Positions 51,255 through 60,113 of a stretch of 64,000 bases of DNA are shown here, one piece after another. How positions within the stretch are numbered: position 1 is the stretch's first letter; each line of letters begins with the position of its first letter. The stretch comes from Crossiella sp. SN42 (GTDB lineage Bacteria > Actinomycetota > Actinomycetes > Mycobacteriales > Pseudonocardiaceae). The notes under the pieces were generated by a model, which was not told the origin of the DNA, did not search any database, and was given only the letters and a program-made list of their open reading frames with translations. Location: assembly GCF_023897065.1 (NCBI RefSeq), contig NZ_JAMHIV010000001.1, positions 496,001-560,000 of the forward strand, given 5' to 3'. The position numbers and the translations under genes are program-made.

Positions 51255-51671
51255 ATGTTGTGGAGGTGTGCCGCGCTGGCCGCGGTGTTGTCGCTGAGCG
51301 GGCTGCCCACCGCCGAGGCGGCGCCCAAGCCCGCGGTCTCGGCCAAACCGGCGAAGAAGCTGCGGGACGGGGACACCATCGCCGTCTCGGTGCGCCACTT
51401 CGCACCGGAGAAACTGCTGGTCGTCGCCCAGTGCGCGGTGGTGGAGCAAGGCGCGCTGGCCTGCAACCTCGCCGAGTGGAGCGGGATCTCCACCGACCCG
51501 CACGGCGCGGGCGAGACCACGATCCCGGCCCGCCGCACCTTCGCCGGGGTGGTCGGCGACCACAAGCCCTGGGGCACCGTGGACTGCACCACGATCAAGG
51601 GCGGCTGCCTGGTGGTGGCCTCCAACCAGGTCGACCTGACGGCCAGGACGGCCATCTCCTTCCACCACTGA
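51255..51671 (+). CDS. Neocarzinostatin-family secreted apoprotein
   Basis: A 138-aa precursor: signal peptide to about residue 24 (PTAEA), then a seven-strand Ig-like domain. VVAQCAVVEQGALACNLAEW matches the first disulfide of neocarzinostatin (same 10-residue spacing), and WGTVDCTTIKGGCLV the second, with a 2-residue insertion. RRTFAGVVGDHKPWGTVDC and TAISFHH complete the family pattern. Such proteins bind enediyne or other aromatic ligands. No enediyne PKS lies in the window. The ATG at 51255 follows GGGGGAAAAG; 51243 has no site. Confidence 0.88.
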   Translation: MLWRCAALAAVLSLSGLPTAEAAPKPAVSAKPAKKLRDGDTIAVSVRHFAPEKLLVVAQCAVVEQGALACNLAEWSGISTDPHGAGETTIPARRTFAGVVGDHKPWGTVDCTTIKGGCLVVASNQVDLTARTAISFHH

Positions 51672-51688
51672 CCCACCGATCGGTGGGT
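51671..51688 (+). terminator. Palindromic terminator of the apoprotein gene
   Basis: ACCCACCGATCGGTGGGT, starting inside the stop codon, folds into a 7-bp stem with a 4-nt loop. Confidence 0.6.
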
Positions 51689-51746
51689 TCGGCCGCCCAC
51701 CGTTGGATGCTCCCGGGGTCCGTGCGCGACGCGGGAGGCTTCCGGC

Positions 51747-52595
51747 ATGACCACCAACACCGCGGTCCTCGTACGGGACCTGCGCAAGACCTACCGGGGC
51801 AACCTCGCGGTCGACGGGGTCGGCCTGGACATCGCGCACGGCGAGATCTTCGCCCTGCTCGGTCCCAACGGCGCCGGGAAGACCTCGGTCGTGGAGATCC
51901 TCAACGGCCACCGCCGGCGGGACTCGGGCACCGTGCAGGTGCTCGGCGCCGATCCCGGCTCGGCCGGTCCGGCCTGGCGGGCCAGGGTCGGCATCGTCTC
52001 CCAGGAAGAGCTGGCGTTCCCGGAGCTGCCGGTCGTGGATCTGTTGCGGCACTTCGCCGGGTACTACCCGCGACCGCGAGATCCCGACCAGCTGGTCGAG
52101 GCGGTCGGGCTGACCGAGAAACGCACCGCGCGGGTGCAGCAGCTCTCCGGCGGGCAGCGGCGGCGCCTGGACGTGGCGCTGGGCATCGTCGGCGGGCCCG
52201 ACCTGTTGTTCCTCGACGAACCGACCACCGGGTTCGACGCCGAGGCGCGCAGGCAGTTCTGGGAGCTGATCAAGGGACTCGCCGCGGCAGGCACCACGAT
52301 CCTGCTGACCACGCACTACCTGGAGGAGGCCGAGTACCTCGCGGACCGGATCGGCCTGATGGCGGGCGGGAAGCTGGTCGACATCGGCCCGGCCGACCGG
52401 GTCGGCCGCACCGGGCAGGACCTGGCGCGGGTCAGCTGGGACGCGCCCTCAGGGGCGAAGCACGTGGACACCGACACGCCCACCGGCACCGTGCTGGAGC
52501 TGGCCGAACGCTACGGCGGCGAGGTGCCCGGCCTCATCGTGCGCCAGCCCACCCTGGAGGACGCCTACCTGCGCCTGATCGGAGAACAGCGATGA
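51747..52595 (+). CDS. ABC exporter ATP-binding protein (DrrA-like)
   Basis: A 282-aa ATPase with Walker A GPNGAGKTSVVEIL, signature LSGGQRRRLDVALGIVGGP, Walker B LLFLDEPTTGFD and the drug-exporter C-terminal tail PTLEDAYLRLIGE. It overlaps the permease gene by 4 nt. In polyketide and peptide clusters such pairs export the product or confer self-resistance. Confidence 0.9.
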   Translation: MTTNTAVLVRDLRKTYRGNLAVDGVGLDIAHGEIFALLGPNGAGKTSVVEILNGHRRRDSGTVQVLGADPGSAGPAWRARVGIVSQEELAFPELPVVDLLRHFAGYYPRPRDPDQLVEAVGLTEKRTARVQQLSGGQRRRLDVALGIVGGPDLLFLDEPTTGFDAEARRQFWELIKGLAAAGTTILLTTHYLEEAEYLADRIGLMAGGKLVDIGPADRVGRTGQDLARVSWDAPSGAKHVDTDTPTGTVLELAERYGGEVPGLIVRQPTLEDAYLRLIGEQR

Positions 52596-53419
52596 CCAGC
52601 CCATCCACCCGGCCCGCGCCCCACCAGCCCTCGACACTGGCGATCGGCCTGCGCCGGGGAGGCGTGGAGATCCGCCAGATCCTGCGGCAGAAGGACACGC
52701 TGATCTTCACCTTCACCTTCCCGGTGATCATCATGTTGACCTTCGGCGCGGTGTTCAACCGGGAGATCCCCGGCACCGGCGTGGACTTCCGGCAGTACTT
52801 CATGGCCGGGATGATCGCCACCGGCGTGATGGCGGCGGCCTTCATCACCCTCGGCGTCGGCATCGCGATCGAGCGGGACGACGGCACGCTCAAGCGGCTG
52901 CGCGGCACGCCCATGCGCGCGAGCTCGTACTTCATCGGCAAGTTCGTCATGGTGTTCGCGCTGTGCCTCGGGCAGGTGGTGCTGCTGCTCGGGGTGGCCA
53001 CGCTGTTCCTGGGACTGAGCCTGCCGGAGACCGGCGCGCGCTGGCTCACCTTCGCCTGGGTGATGGCGCTCGGCGTGCTCGCCTGCACCGTGCTGGGCAT
53101 CGCGATCAGCGCGGTGCCCAGGAGCGGGCGCAGCGCGGCGGGTGTGGTGGTGCTGCCGTTCATGGTGCTGCAGTTCGTCTCCGGCGTGTTCTTCGTCTTC
53201 ACCCAGATGCCTGCCGGTGTGCAGCAGGTCGGGGCGCTGTTCCCGCTCAAGTGGATGGGCCAGGGCCTGCGCTCGGCGTTCCTGCCGGACGTGCTGCAGC
53301 GGGTGGAGGCAGCCGGATCCTGGGACCACGGCACCACCGCGCTGGTGCTCGGCGCGTGGGTGGTCGGCGGCACGCTGGTCTCGTTGCTGACTTTCCGCTG
53401 GTACCGGCAGGCTGTGTGA
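52592..53419 (+). CDS. ABC-2-type exporter permease
   Basis: A 275-aa membrane protein with six predicted helices and the ABC-2 pattern FPVIIMLTFGAVFNREIPG, LKRLRGTPM and SGVFFVFTQMPAGVQ. It partners the ATPase. It lies just upstream of a two-component system (7 nt), so exporter and sensor form one operon, as in antibiotic-responsive detox modules. Confidence 0.9.
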   Translation: MTSPSTRPAPHQPSTLAIGLRRGGVEIRQILRQKDTLIFTFTFPVIIMLTFGAVFNREIPGTGVDFRQYFMAGMIATGVMAAAFITLGVGIAIERDDGTLKRLRGTPMRASSYFIGKFVMVFALCLGQVVLLLGVATLFLGLSLPETGARWLTFAWVMALGVLACTVLGIAISAVPRSGRSAAGVVVLPFMVLQFVSGVFFVFTQMPAGVQQVGALFPLKWMGQGLRSAFLPDVLQRVEAAGSWDHGTTALVLGAWVVGGTLVSLLTFRWYRQAV

Positions 53420-53426
53420 GACTGGC

Positions 53427-54587
53427 GTGGTGAACGCGGGGACGGGGGGCGACGCGCACGCGTTGCACGTCGCCTCGGCTGTCGCGGTGGCCCTGGTGGC
53501 CGTGCTGTCGGCCGTCTGGGGCGCACCGTGGCACGCTTACCCGCTGCTCATCGCGCTTGTCCTCTGGTACGTGACGCTGGCCAGGCCGCTGGTGGGCCGC
53601 AGCACGGCGACCGCGCCAGGGGTCCGGGCCATCGGGTACCTGGCCGGGGCGATCGCGCTGGTCACCGCACTCGTGCTGGCCTCCCCGCCGGCCGTGGTGC
53701 TGGTCGTGGTGCTCTACACGCACACGTTCTGGCTGCTCGACCGGCTCTGGCTGGCCACCCTGGTCATCGCGGTGGCCACCACCGCGACGGCGCTGGCGGT
53801 GGCCGCCCAGTTCGGCGGCTCCGGGCTGATCGGGCTGGCCGTGACCGGCGGCGCGGTCAGCACCTTCCTCATCGGCACCGGGGTGGGGTTGCTGGTACGG
53901 CGGCAGGTCGAGCAGGAACGACAGCGCGACCTGCTGATCCGCGACCTGGAAAGCGCGCGGGCGGAGCTGGCCGCGGTCTACCGCAGGGAGGGGGCGCGGG
54001 CCGAGCGCGAGCGGATGGCCCGCGACATCCACGACACCCTGGCCCAGGGCTTCACCAGCCTGGTCATGCTGGTGCAGACCGCCAAGGCGGCCTTGGACCG
54101 CGACCTGGACCTGGCCAGGCGGCAGCTCGCGATGGCCGAGCACACCGCGCGGGACAACCTGGCCGAGGCCAGGGCCCTGGTACACGCCTCCCAGCCGGAC
54201 GGGCTGCGGCACTCCGGGCTGGCCGGCGCGGTGCGCAGGCTCGCCGAGCAGCTCGGCGCGCTGGCGAGCCTGACCTGCGTGGTGCGCGCCGACGGCTTCA
54301 CCGGGGCGCTGACGGCCAACGAGGAGGTCGCGATCATGCGCGCGGTGCAGGAGGCCTTCGCCAACATCCACAAGCACGCCGGGGCCACGGCCGCCTCGGT
54401 GACGCTCACCTCGCGGGCAGGCGGCACCGCGCTGGAGATCACCGACAACGGTCGCGGCTTCCGGCCTGCCGAGGCCGACGGGTACGGACTCAGCGGCATG
54501 CGCGCGCGGATCGAGGAGATCGGGGGCTCGGTGGTGGTGACCAGTGCGCCCGGCGAGGGCACCAGGGTCAAGGTGTGGCTGCCATGA
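53427..54587 (+). CDS. NarX/DesK-type sensor histidine kinase
   Basis: A 386-aa kinase with about five N-terminal helices, a short linker coiled coil and HisKA_3 motif RERMARDIHDTLAQGFTSL, then N-box VQEAFANIHKHAGA and G boxes NGRGF and YGLSGMRARIEEIGG. It overlaps the response regulator by 4 nt. Being in the same operon as the exporter, it may sense its substrate. Confidence 0.9.
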   Translation: MVNAGTGGDAHALHVASAVAVALVAVLSAVWGAPWHAYPLLIALVLWYVTLARPLVGRSTATAPGVRAIGYLAGAIALVTALVLASPPAVVLVVVLYTHTFWLLDRLWLATLVIAVATTATALAVAAQFGGSGLIGLAVTGGAVSTFLIGTGVGLLVRRQVEQERQRDLLIRDLESARAELAAVYRREGARAERERMARDIHDTLAQGFTSLVMLVQTAKAALDRDLDLARRQLAMAEHTARDNLAEARALVHASQPDGLRHSGLAGAVRRLAEQLGALASLTCVVRADGFTGALTANEEVAIMRAVQEAFANIHKHAGATAASVTLTSRAGGTALEITDNGRGFRPAEADGYGLSGMRARIEEIGGSVVVTSAPGEGTRVKVWLP

Positions 54588-55219
54588 CGGCCGCGCTGCG
54601 GGTGGTGATCGCCGACGACCACCCGGTGGTGCGGGAGGGCCTGCGCGGCATGCTCACCCTGGACGGCGCCATCACCGTCGTCGGCGAGGCCGCCTCCGGA
54701 CGCGAGGCGGTCGAGCTCGGCGAGCGGCTGCGCCCGGATGTGGTGCTGATGGACCTGCGCATGCCGGACACCGACGGCGCGACCGCCACGGCGCAGCTGG
54801 CCCGGCGGGCGCCCGGCGTGCGGGTGCTCATCCTGACCACCTACGACTCCGACAGCGACATCCTGCGCGCGGTGGAGGCCGGCGCCGCGGGCTACCTGCT
54901 CAAGGACACCCCGCGCCAGGACCTGGTGGCCGCGGTGCGCGCCGCGGCACGCGGGGAGACGGTGTTCGCGCCGATGGTGATGGACAAGCTGCTGAGCCGG
55001 GTGCGGATGCCGAAGGTGGAGCCGCTGACGCCGAGAGAGGTCCAGGTGCTGCGGCTGGTGGCAAGGGGGCTGACCAATGCCGAGATCGGCGGTGAGCTGG
55101 CCATCGGCGAGACGACGGTGAAGAGCCACCTGCTGAAGATCTTCGCCAAGCTCGGGGTGTCGGACCGCACCGCGGCGGTGACCACCGCGCTCGTGCAGGG
55201 CGTGCTGACCCTGCCCTGA
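54584..55219 (+). CDS. NarL-family response regulator
   Basis: A 211-aa regulator: receiver with VVIADDHPVVREG, phospho-acceptor in VVLMDLRMPDTDG, Lys in YLLKDTPRQ, and a GerE HTH (LTPREVQVLRLVARGLTNAEI). The standard phosphorylation residues are intact, in contrast to the LuxR protein at 49608. It ends 5 nt before the stop of the CPBP protease gene on the other strand. Confidence 0.92.
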   Translation: MTAALRVVIADDHPVVREGLRGMLTLDGAITVVGEAASGREAVELGERLRPDVVLMDLRMPDTDGATATAQLARRAPGVRVLILTTYDSDSDILRAVEAGAAGYLLKDTPRQDLVAAVRAAARGETVFAPMVMDKLLSRVRMPKVEPLTPREVQVLRLVARGLTNAEIGGELAIGETTVKSHLLKIFAKLGVSDRTAAVTTALVQGVLTLP

Positions 55220-55224
55220 GCGGG

Positions 55225-55896
55225 CTACCAGTCCCGGCTGGGCGGCAGCTCCGGCACGGTTGCGGGCGCGGGCGCCGCCTCGGGCGGAGGTCGTGCCGCG
55301 AGCACGGCGTTGTGCGCCACGTGCGCGGCCGCCGCCGCGAGCAGGCCCGCGGACTCGGCCAGCGCGGTCAGCACGAGGGCCAGCACCAGCAGGTAGGGCA
55401 AGCCGCGCCGGCCGTGCCGGGGCAGGTGCAGCACGGTGAAGCCCGCCACGGACAGCGCCGCGGCGACCAGCCAGGGCAGGCCGGCGGCGGTGAGCGCGAG
55501 GACCGCGGCCGCTCGCCAGAGCAGCTCTTCGGCCACCGCGGCGGCGGCCTGCAACGGCAGGCCGGACAGCCGTGGCCGCCAGCGCCTGCCGGCCGCGCCG
55601 GAACGCCTGCGGGCCAGGGCCGAGGCCAGCAGCGGCAGTCCGGCGCCGACCACCAGCCCGGCTCCGGCCGCGGCCACCGGGTGTGCGGCGGGCGGCCACG
55701 CCCGCGCCGCGGTGAGCACCACGGCCGCGGCGGCGCCGAGGGCGGTGGTGGCCAGGCCGTACACCCGCACCGGCGCGCGGCGCACCGCCAGGGTGAGTCC
55801 CGCGGCCCGGCCGCGCGCGAGCAGGCCGAGGCACCAGGGCAGCGCGAGATGGGCCGCCACGAGCACCGCCAGCAGCCCCACCGCGGCCGGGTGCAC
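55225..55896 (-). CDS. CPBP/CAAX-type membrane protease (candidate leader peptidase)
   Basis: A 223-aa, strongly hydrophobic protein with about six helices. The CPBP hallmarks are present in order: VAEELLWRAAAVLAL with the EExxxR motif, FTVLHLPRHG with the second-motif His, and AAHVAHNAVLA with the third. Plantazolicin clusters encode a protease of this family (PznE) that is proposed to remove the leader. GTG at 55896 lies 6 nt after the dehydrogenase gene, the last in the modification operon. Confidence 0.83.
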   Translation of the reverse strand: MHPAAVGLLAVLVAAHLALPWCLGLLARGRAAGLTLAVRRAPVRVYGLATTALGAAAAVVLTAARAWPPAAHPVAAAGAGLVVGAGLPLLASALARRRSGAAGRRWRPRLSGLPLQAAAAVAEELLWRAAAVLALTAAGLPWLVAAALSVAGFTVLHLPRHGRRGLPYLLVLALVLTALAESAGLLAAAAAHVAHNAVLAARPPPEAAPAPATVPELPPSRDW

Positions 55897-55902
55897 GGCG
55901 GG

Positions 55903-56760
55903 TCAGCCCGCGGGGGCGGCCGGCGCGGGCGGGCCACCCGGAGTGCCGATCAGCAGGGCGTAGAGCGGGGCGTCGTCCACCCCGTTGTGGTCGGGCAGCA
56001 GCGCGGTCAGGCCGGCGTCCAGGAAGCCGCCGACCGGACGGCCGGCCAGGCCGTAGGCGGTGGCCAGCAACAGGATGTTCTGCGCGAGGTGCCCGGCCTC
56101 CATCAGGGCGAACCGCAGCGCACGCTGCCCGTACTTGAAACGCGAGCGCCAGAAGGAGGCGGAGAGCACGAGCGTCACCGAGGCCGAGGGCGGCAGGCCC
56201 GGCGGGTTCAGGCACTCGCCCAGCGCCGTGGGCGAGACCGCGCCCAGGTCGGCGAGCACGTTGCGGAAGGGGTCGAAGTGGTACAGCCCGTTCGCGGTCA
56301 GACCGGGCACGCGCTGGGCGATGACGAAGACGTCCAGGGGGTAGAGCGCGCCACCGGAGGGCGTGGGCCGCAGCGGACGCTCGCCCTCCTGCCCGGAGAT
56401 GCCGTAGCTGTGGCGCAGCAGGCCGGCGAGCACCGGCAGCCCGACTGGACCAGCCCCGAACGACATCGCGCTGCGGCGGCCGGTCAGCACGGTGACCAGG
56501 TCGGCGGCCAATGGTTCCGGCTCGGCCAGGGCCAGCGCCGGTCTGCTGCCGTACCGCCTGCCCGCACGGGTGGTCATGGTGCGCAGGGCGGCCGAGCGTT
56601 CCAGCGCCTGCGCGCCGGGCACGTCCCACTGGGCGCTGCTGAGGTACAGCTTGGACGCCTCGAAGTAGTCCTCCGCCGGGTCGCCCGCGCCGGGCAGCCC
56701 GCCACCGGAGTAGACGACGTCAACCAGGTTCGCGCTGTCGACCACGATCTGGTCGCTCAT
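55903..56760 (-). CDS. SagB-type azoline dehydrogenase (B protein)
   Basis: A 285-aa FMN-dependent nitroreductase-fold enzyme: RRSAMSFGAGPVGLPVLAGLL, PTPSGGALYPLDVFVIAQ and ALMEAGHLAQNILLLATAYGL follow the SagB/ThcOx pattern with the FMN-binding Arg-Arg-Ser. It oxidises azolines to aromatic azoles. It lies 13 nt after the YcaO gene. Residues in the N-terminal region (DYFEASKLYLSS) are also typical of the family. Confidence 0.9.
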   Translation of the reverse strand: MSDQIVVDSANLVDVVYSGGGLPGAGDPAEDYFEASKLYLSSAQWDVPGAQALERSAALRTMTTRAGRRYGSRPALALAEPEPLAADLVTVLTGRRSAMSFGAGPVGLPVLAGLLRHSYGISGQEGERPLRPTPSGGALYPLDVFVIAQRVPGLTANGLYHFDPFRNVLADLGAVSPTALGECLNPPGLPPSASVTLVLSASFWRSRFKYGQRALRFALMEAGHLAQNILLLATAYGLAGRPVGGFLDAGLTALLPDHNGVDDAPLYALLIGTPGGPPAPAAPAG

Positions 56761-56773
56761 ACCGGTGCTCCTG

Positions 56774-58141
56774 TCAGGGGAAGGGATGCGGAAGCGGGTT
56801 GAGCTCCGCCGCTTGCGCCGGGGTGCGCAGGCCGAGCCGCACCGGCAGCTCGCGCAGCCGCCTGGTGCCGAGGAAACGCCTGCGGTATCCGCAGTCCAGG
56901 GGTTGCAGTTGCGGGGAGAAGACCTTGACCACGTGCCCGCCCGCCTCGGCCACGTCCGGGCTGGTGACGTTGACCGCGATGAGGTCCACCCCCTGCCGGC
57001 GCAGGCGGTCGACCAGGGCGTCGCGCAGCACCCCCGGCGTGTCGTCGGGCAGGGCGGGCAGGTCGGCCAGATCGCTGCGCCGGCGGCTGCCGTCGAGGAA
57101 CTCGGTGGCGGGGATGTGCGTGGGGTGCGCGTAGAGGGAGATGTGGTCGTCGAAGGTGCGCACGGTCTCGTCGAAGTCCCCGTGCGGGTCGACGACCTGG
57201 CCGTCGCGCTGTTTGAACACCACCCAGCCGCGGGTGCTGACCGCCTCGCACACCGCCTTGGTCACCGCGCGCAGCGGGGTGGCGCCCGCGGCGGCGCCCA
57301 GGCCCAGCGGAGCCAGCGGCGAGCTGCGGTTGCGCACCACGGCCAGCACCGTCGGCACGCCGCTGACCGTGCTGAGGTCGACCGCGGAGACCTCGATGCC
57401 CGCTGGGCGCACGTGCCGGTGGAAGAACTCCGCGAGGTCCGGATCCGACTCGACCGCGACCAGCGGCATGGACAGCCGCTGGTACCAGGTGATCATCACC
57501 GCGTCCCGTTCGACGAGCTCGAGGATCCCGCTGACCAGCGCCTCGTCCACCGTGCTGCCGTAGGCCAGGCCGTTGCTGGTCGGATAGCCCACCGGATTGA
57601 CGTCCATGAGATCCGCGCGCAGGTAGACCAGCTGCGCCGGCACCTGCACCAGCGCCCCGTCGGCCAGCCGTCTGCCTTCGGCCCACGGCAGCGGGGTGTC
57701 CTCGCCGAAGGGCACGAACGGCGCGCCCTCCCGCGCGTACTGCCAGTCGGCGAAGGGGGTGAACTCCGCGGGGGACACGCACACCAGGCCCCGCGCGGTC
57801 AGTTCGCGGTAGCTGCCGTGGCGGAGCTGCTCGAACGGGACCCAGGCGCCGCTGTAGCGCTCGACGGTTTCCCCGATCGCGCCCAGCCGGGCGCTGAGCC
57901 TGCTGGTGCCGCATCCCCCGTTCGACCGGTTGGTCATGGTGCCGACCAGCATCCGGGCGTCGCACGCCTCGCCGCCGGTGGAGAAGGCGTACAGCTCGTC
58001 CATGTCGTGCATGCGCTCGTAGAGCCTGCGCACGATGCCCACGGCAGGGGACAGGAACGCCGACATGACCCGCTCGGACTCCGTCTTCGGCGTCCACGCG
58101 GTGGCCCCGGCCAGCGCCAGCTCGCCGATCGCGGTGCTCAT
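56774..58141 (-). CDS. YcaO-domain cyclodehydratase (D protein)
   Basis: A 455-aa YcaO protein: GGCGTSRLSARLGAIGETVERYSG, LVSGILELVERDAVMITWYQ and KAVCEAVSTRGW contain the ATP/Mg-binding Glu and Arg residues of the family. The C-terminus ends in PLPHPFP, the PxPxP tail that marks azoline-forming YcaO enzymes. It activates backbone amides of Cys and Ser with ATP and cyclises them with the help of the C protein. ATG overlaps the C-protein stop by 4 nt. Confidence 0.93.
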   Translation of the reverse strand: MSTAIGELALAGATAWTPKTESERVMSAFLSPAVGIVRRLYERMHDMDELYAFSTGGEACDARMLVGTMTNRSNGGCGTSRLSARLGAIGETVERYSGAWVPFEQLRHGSYRELTARGLVCVSPAEFTPFADWQYAREGAPFVPFGEDTPLPWAEGRRLADGALVQVPAQLVYLRADLMDVNPVGYPTSNGLAYGSTVDEALVSGILELVERDAVMITWYQRLSMPLVAVESDPDLAEFFHRHVRPAGIEVSAVDLSTVSGVPTVLAVVRNRSSPLAPLGLGAAAGATPLRAVTKAVCEAVSTRGWVVFKQRDGQVVDPHGDFDETVRTFDDHISLYAHPTHIPATEFLDGSRRRSDLADLPALPDDTPGVLRDALVDRLRRQGVDLIAVNVTSPDVAEAGGHVVKVFSPQLQPLDCGYRRRFLGTRRLRELPVRLGLRTPAQAAELNPLPHPFP

Positions 58142-59136
58142 CGGCCGGCCTCCACCGAGCGCCCGAACCAGACCTGCGGGTAGCCGACGCCGCGGGCGGG
58201 GGAACACCGCGGGCACCTCGGCACCCGCAGCACGCGGTGGTGCGCCACCGCGACGCCCTCGGGGCCCGCCGTGACGGTGGTGAGCCCGCCGGGCACCGAC
58301 TGCCACGCCTGCGACTCCAGTCCGGCGCGCTCAGCCAGGCGGTCCACCACCAGACCGGCCTGGACCAGGTTCAGCCCGGGGTGCCGGGTGGAGTGGTCGG
58401 GGGCCGGGCCGAGCAGGACGGCCTCGGCGAGCCGGTCCGCGATCGACTCGTCCGGGAACACCGAGGCGCGGCGCAGCCGGAAGCAGTGGTAGCAGGCGGA
58501 CTCCCCCGGCACGATCCAGGGACCGACGGTGGCGTGCTGGCCGTCGTAGGGCAGCACGGCCAGCCAGGGCCGCCCGCGCGGCTCGGCCAGCGCGCGCTCG
58601 TTCCACTCCGCGAGCAGCGGATCCTCCTCCTGCGCGCCGACCACGACGGCGATCCCACCGGGGTCCTCGCCGACGGTGGCGGTGACGCGCAGCCCGCTGT
58701 CCCGGCACTGCTCCCGCAGGAGTTCGGCGAGCCTGCCCGCACCCAGCACGGTGACCGCCCGCTCGCGCAGGCGCCGGGCGATCTCCGCCCTGGCCACCGT
58801 GCCACCCGCCCGCCGCCACAGGCCCACCGGCACCGGCGCTGCCTGCTCGTCCTCGACCAGCTCCACCAGCAGCCCGGCCTCGGTCAGCCGGGCGAGCAGG
58901 GCCTCGATGCCGGGCCTGCGCTCGGCGGCCACCTCCGCCAGGTCCAGGGTCACGGCCCCGTCCCTGGCGCCTGCCAGGAACGCGGCGAGGAAGGCACGCA
59001 CCCCCGCTCCGGCGCAGCGGGTGACCACGCCACCCCGGCGGATCAGCACCTCCTCCCCCGCCGCCAGCACGCGGGCCTGCCCATCCACCAGCCAGGTCCG
59101 CCGCGCGGGCGCCACCGGTCCTCGGGTTGTGGTCAC
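58138..59136 (-). CDS. E1-like/ThiF-type C protein of azole synthetase
   Basis: A 332-aa protein. The N-terminal 90 residues look like a winged-helix recognition domain for leader peptide (AGEEVLIRRGGVVTRC, IEALLARLTEAGLLVEL). A degenerate Rossmann-like middle follows, and two CxxC pairs (ESACYHCFRLR and VPRCPRCSP) give the structural zinc site of E1-like TOMM proteins. It presents the precursor to the YcaO enzyme. GTG at 59136 follows AAGGGGAA. C and D are separate genes, as in plantazolicin and thiopeptide clusters. Confidence 0.88.
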   Translation of the reverse strand: MTTTRGPVAPARRTWLVDGQARVLAAGEEVLIRRGGVVTRCAGAGVRAFLAAFLAGARDGAVTLDLAEVAAERRPGIEALLARLTEAGLLVELVEDEQAAPVPVGLWRRAGGTVARAEIARRLRERAVTVLGAGRLAELLREQCRDSGLRVTATVGEDPGGIAVVVGAQEEDPLLAEWNERALAEPRGRPWLAVLPYDGQHATVGPWIVPGESACYHCFRLRRASVFPDESIADRLAEAVLLGPAPDHSTRHPGLNLVQAGLVVDRLAERAGLESQAWQSVPGGLTTVTAGPEGVAVAHHRVLRVPRCPRCSPARGVGYPQVWFGRSVEAGR

Positions 59137-59150
59137 GTCGGTTCCCCTTC

Positions 59151-59927
59151 TCACTCGGCGTGGGCCAGGCACGCGCGGGCGGCCTGCACGAGGTAGTCCG
59201 CCAGCGGACGGGCCGGGCGGCCCAGCGCGCCGGCGAGCACCGGCGAGACCTCACGGTTGCCCGCCGAGGTGCACCAGGTCATGTACCCGGCCCGATGGGC
59301 GGCGGAGGTGGGGTCGAACCCGACCTGGGTCATCGCGGAGGCGAGCATCTCCTCGTCCAGCCCCACGTACACCAGCGGCCGCCCGTGCAGGTCGCCGAGC
59401 AGCTCACACGCCTGTTTCATGGACACCACCGCGGGGCCGGTCACCTCGTAGGCGGCCTGTCGCCGCGCCGGCTCCTCGGCCAGCCGGACCACCAGGTCCA
59501 GCACATCGGCGGCGTCCACCCACGGCGCGCCTGCCGACTGCCAGGCGGTGTACATCGCGCCGCCGGTCTCGTAACGGGAGTTCCAGGCGAGCTCCTGCCC
59601 CAGCGGCGCGCACCGCAGCACGCACCAGTCGGCCGCGCCCTCGATCACGGCCGCCTCCCTGGCCGCGACCAGGGCGGGGAAGGAGCCCGGCGGCGCCTGC
59701 GCGGCGTTGCGGACCGACAGCACGAACGTGGGCAGACCGCACTCCGGCAGGCTCGCCGCGAACTCGGCGACGAGGTCGCCCGGTTCGAAGGTCGCGGCGT
59801 CGATGAGGACCACCTCGGCCTCGGCCAGGTCCTCGACCGGGGTGAGGCGCGGCGAGGACCGCAGTGCGGCCAGCACACTGCGACGGAGACCGAAATGCAG
59901 CACACGGAATGCCTTTTCGCGCGACAT
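59151..59927 (-). CDS. NmrA/SDR-like protein, first gene of the azole operon
   Basis: A 258-aa protein of atypical-SDR (NmrA-like) layout: DAADVLDLVVRLAEEPARR, YEVTGPAVVSMKQACELLGDL and a C-terminal cap. The nucleotide-binding glycine motif is degenerate (RVLHFGLRRSV), so NAD(P) use is doubtful. ATG at 59927 after AGAGG; 59942 lacks a site. As first gene of the operon it may be a tailoring or scaffold protein. Its precise role is unknown. Confidence 0.7.
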   Translation of the reverse strand: MSREKAFRVLHFGLRRSVLAALRSSPRLTPVEDLAEAEVVLIDAATFEPGDLVAEFAASLPECGLPTFVLSVRNAAQAPPGSFPALVAAREAAVIEGAADWCVLRCAPLGQELAWNSRYETGGAMYTAWQSAGAPWVDAADVLDLVVRLAEEPARRQAAYEVTGPAVVSMKQACELLGDLHGRPLVYVGLDEEMLASAMTQVGFDPTSAAHRAGYMTWCTSAGNREVSPVLAGALGRPARPLADYLVQAARACLAHAE

Positions 59928-60037
59928 CAGGCCTCTTTTCATAATTCGGGGTGCGATGCCACAACCGATGGTCGCGGACTCCACTGGCCGGGGCAATAAC
60001 GATCGAGGAGATCCGCTGTCGTCTCTTTGGTGGACGT

Positions 60038-60064
60038 TTGGAGAACGCGGGACCCACTTAGGCT
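60038..60064 (+). promoter_or_regulatory. Candidate promoter of the precursor gene
   Basis: TAGGCT (60059-60064) fits the actinomycete -10 and TTGGAG (60038-60043) a -35, with a short 15-nt spacer. It lies about 50 nt upstream of the precursor start in the divergent spacer. Confidence 0.35.
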
Positions 60065-60113
60065 GGGCCCGCCGGGTGAATCCGGCATTGCTATTTGTGA
60101 AGGGAGGGATCCT

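Noticed and set aside
53978-56629. A very long minus-strand open frame across the two-component genes
   Set aside because: GC-rich DNA gives long antisense frames; the plus-strand kinase and regulator have full motifs here.
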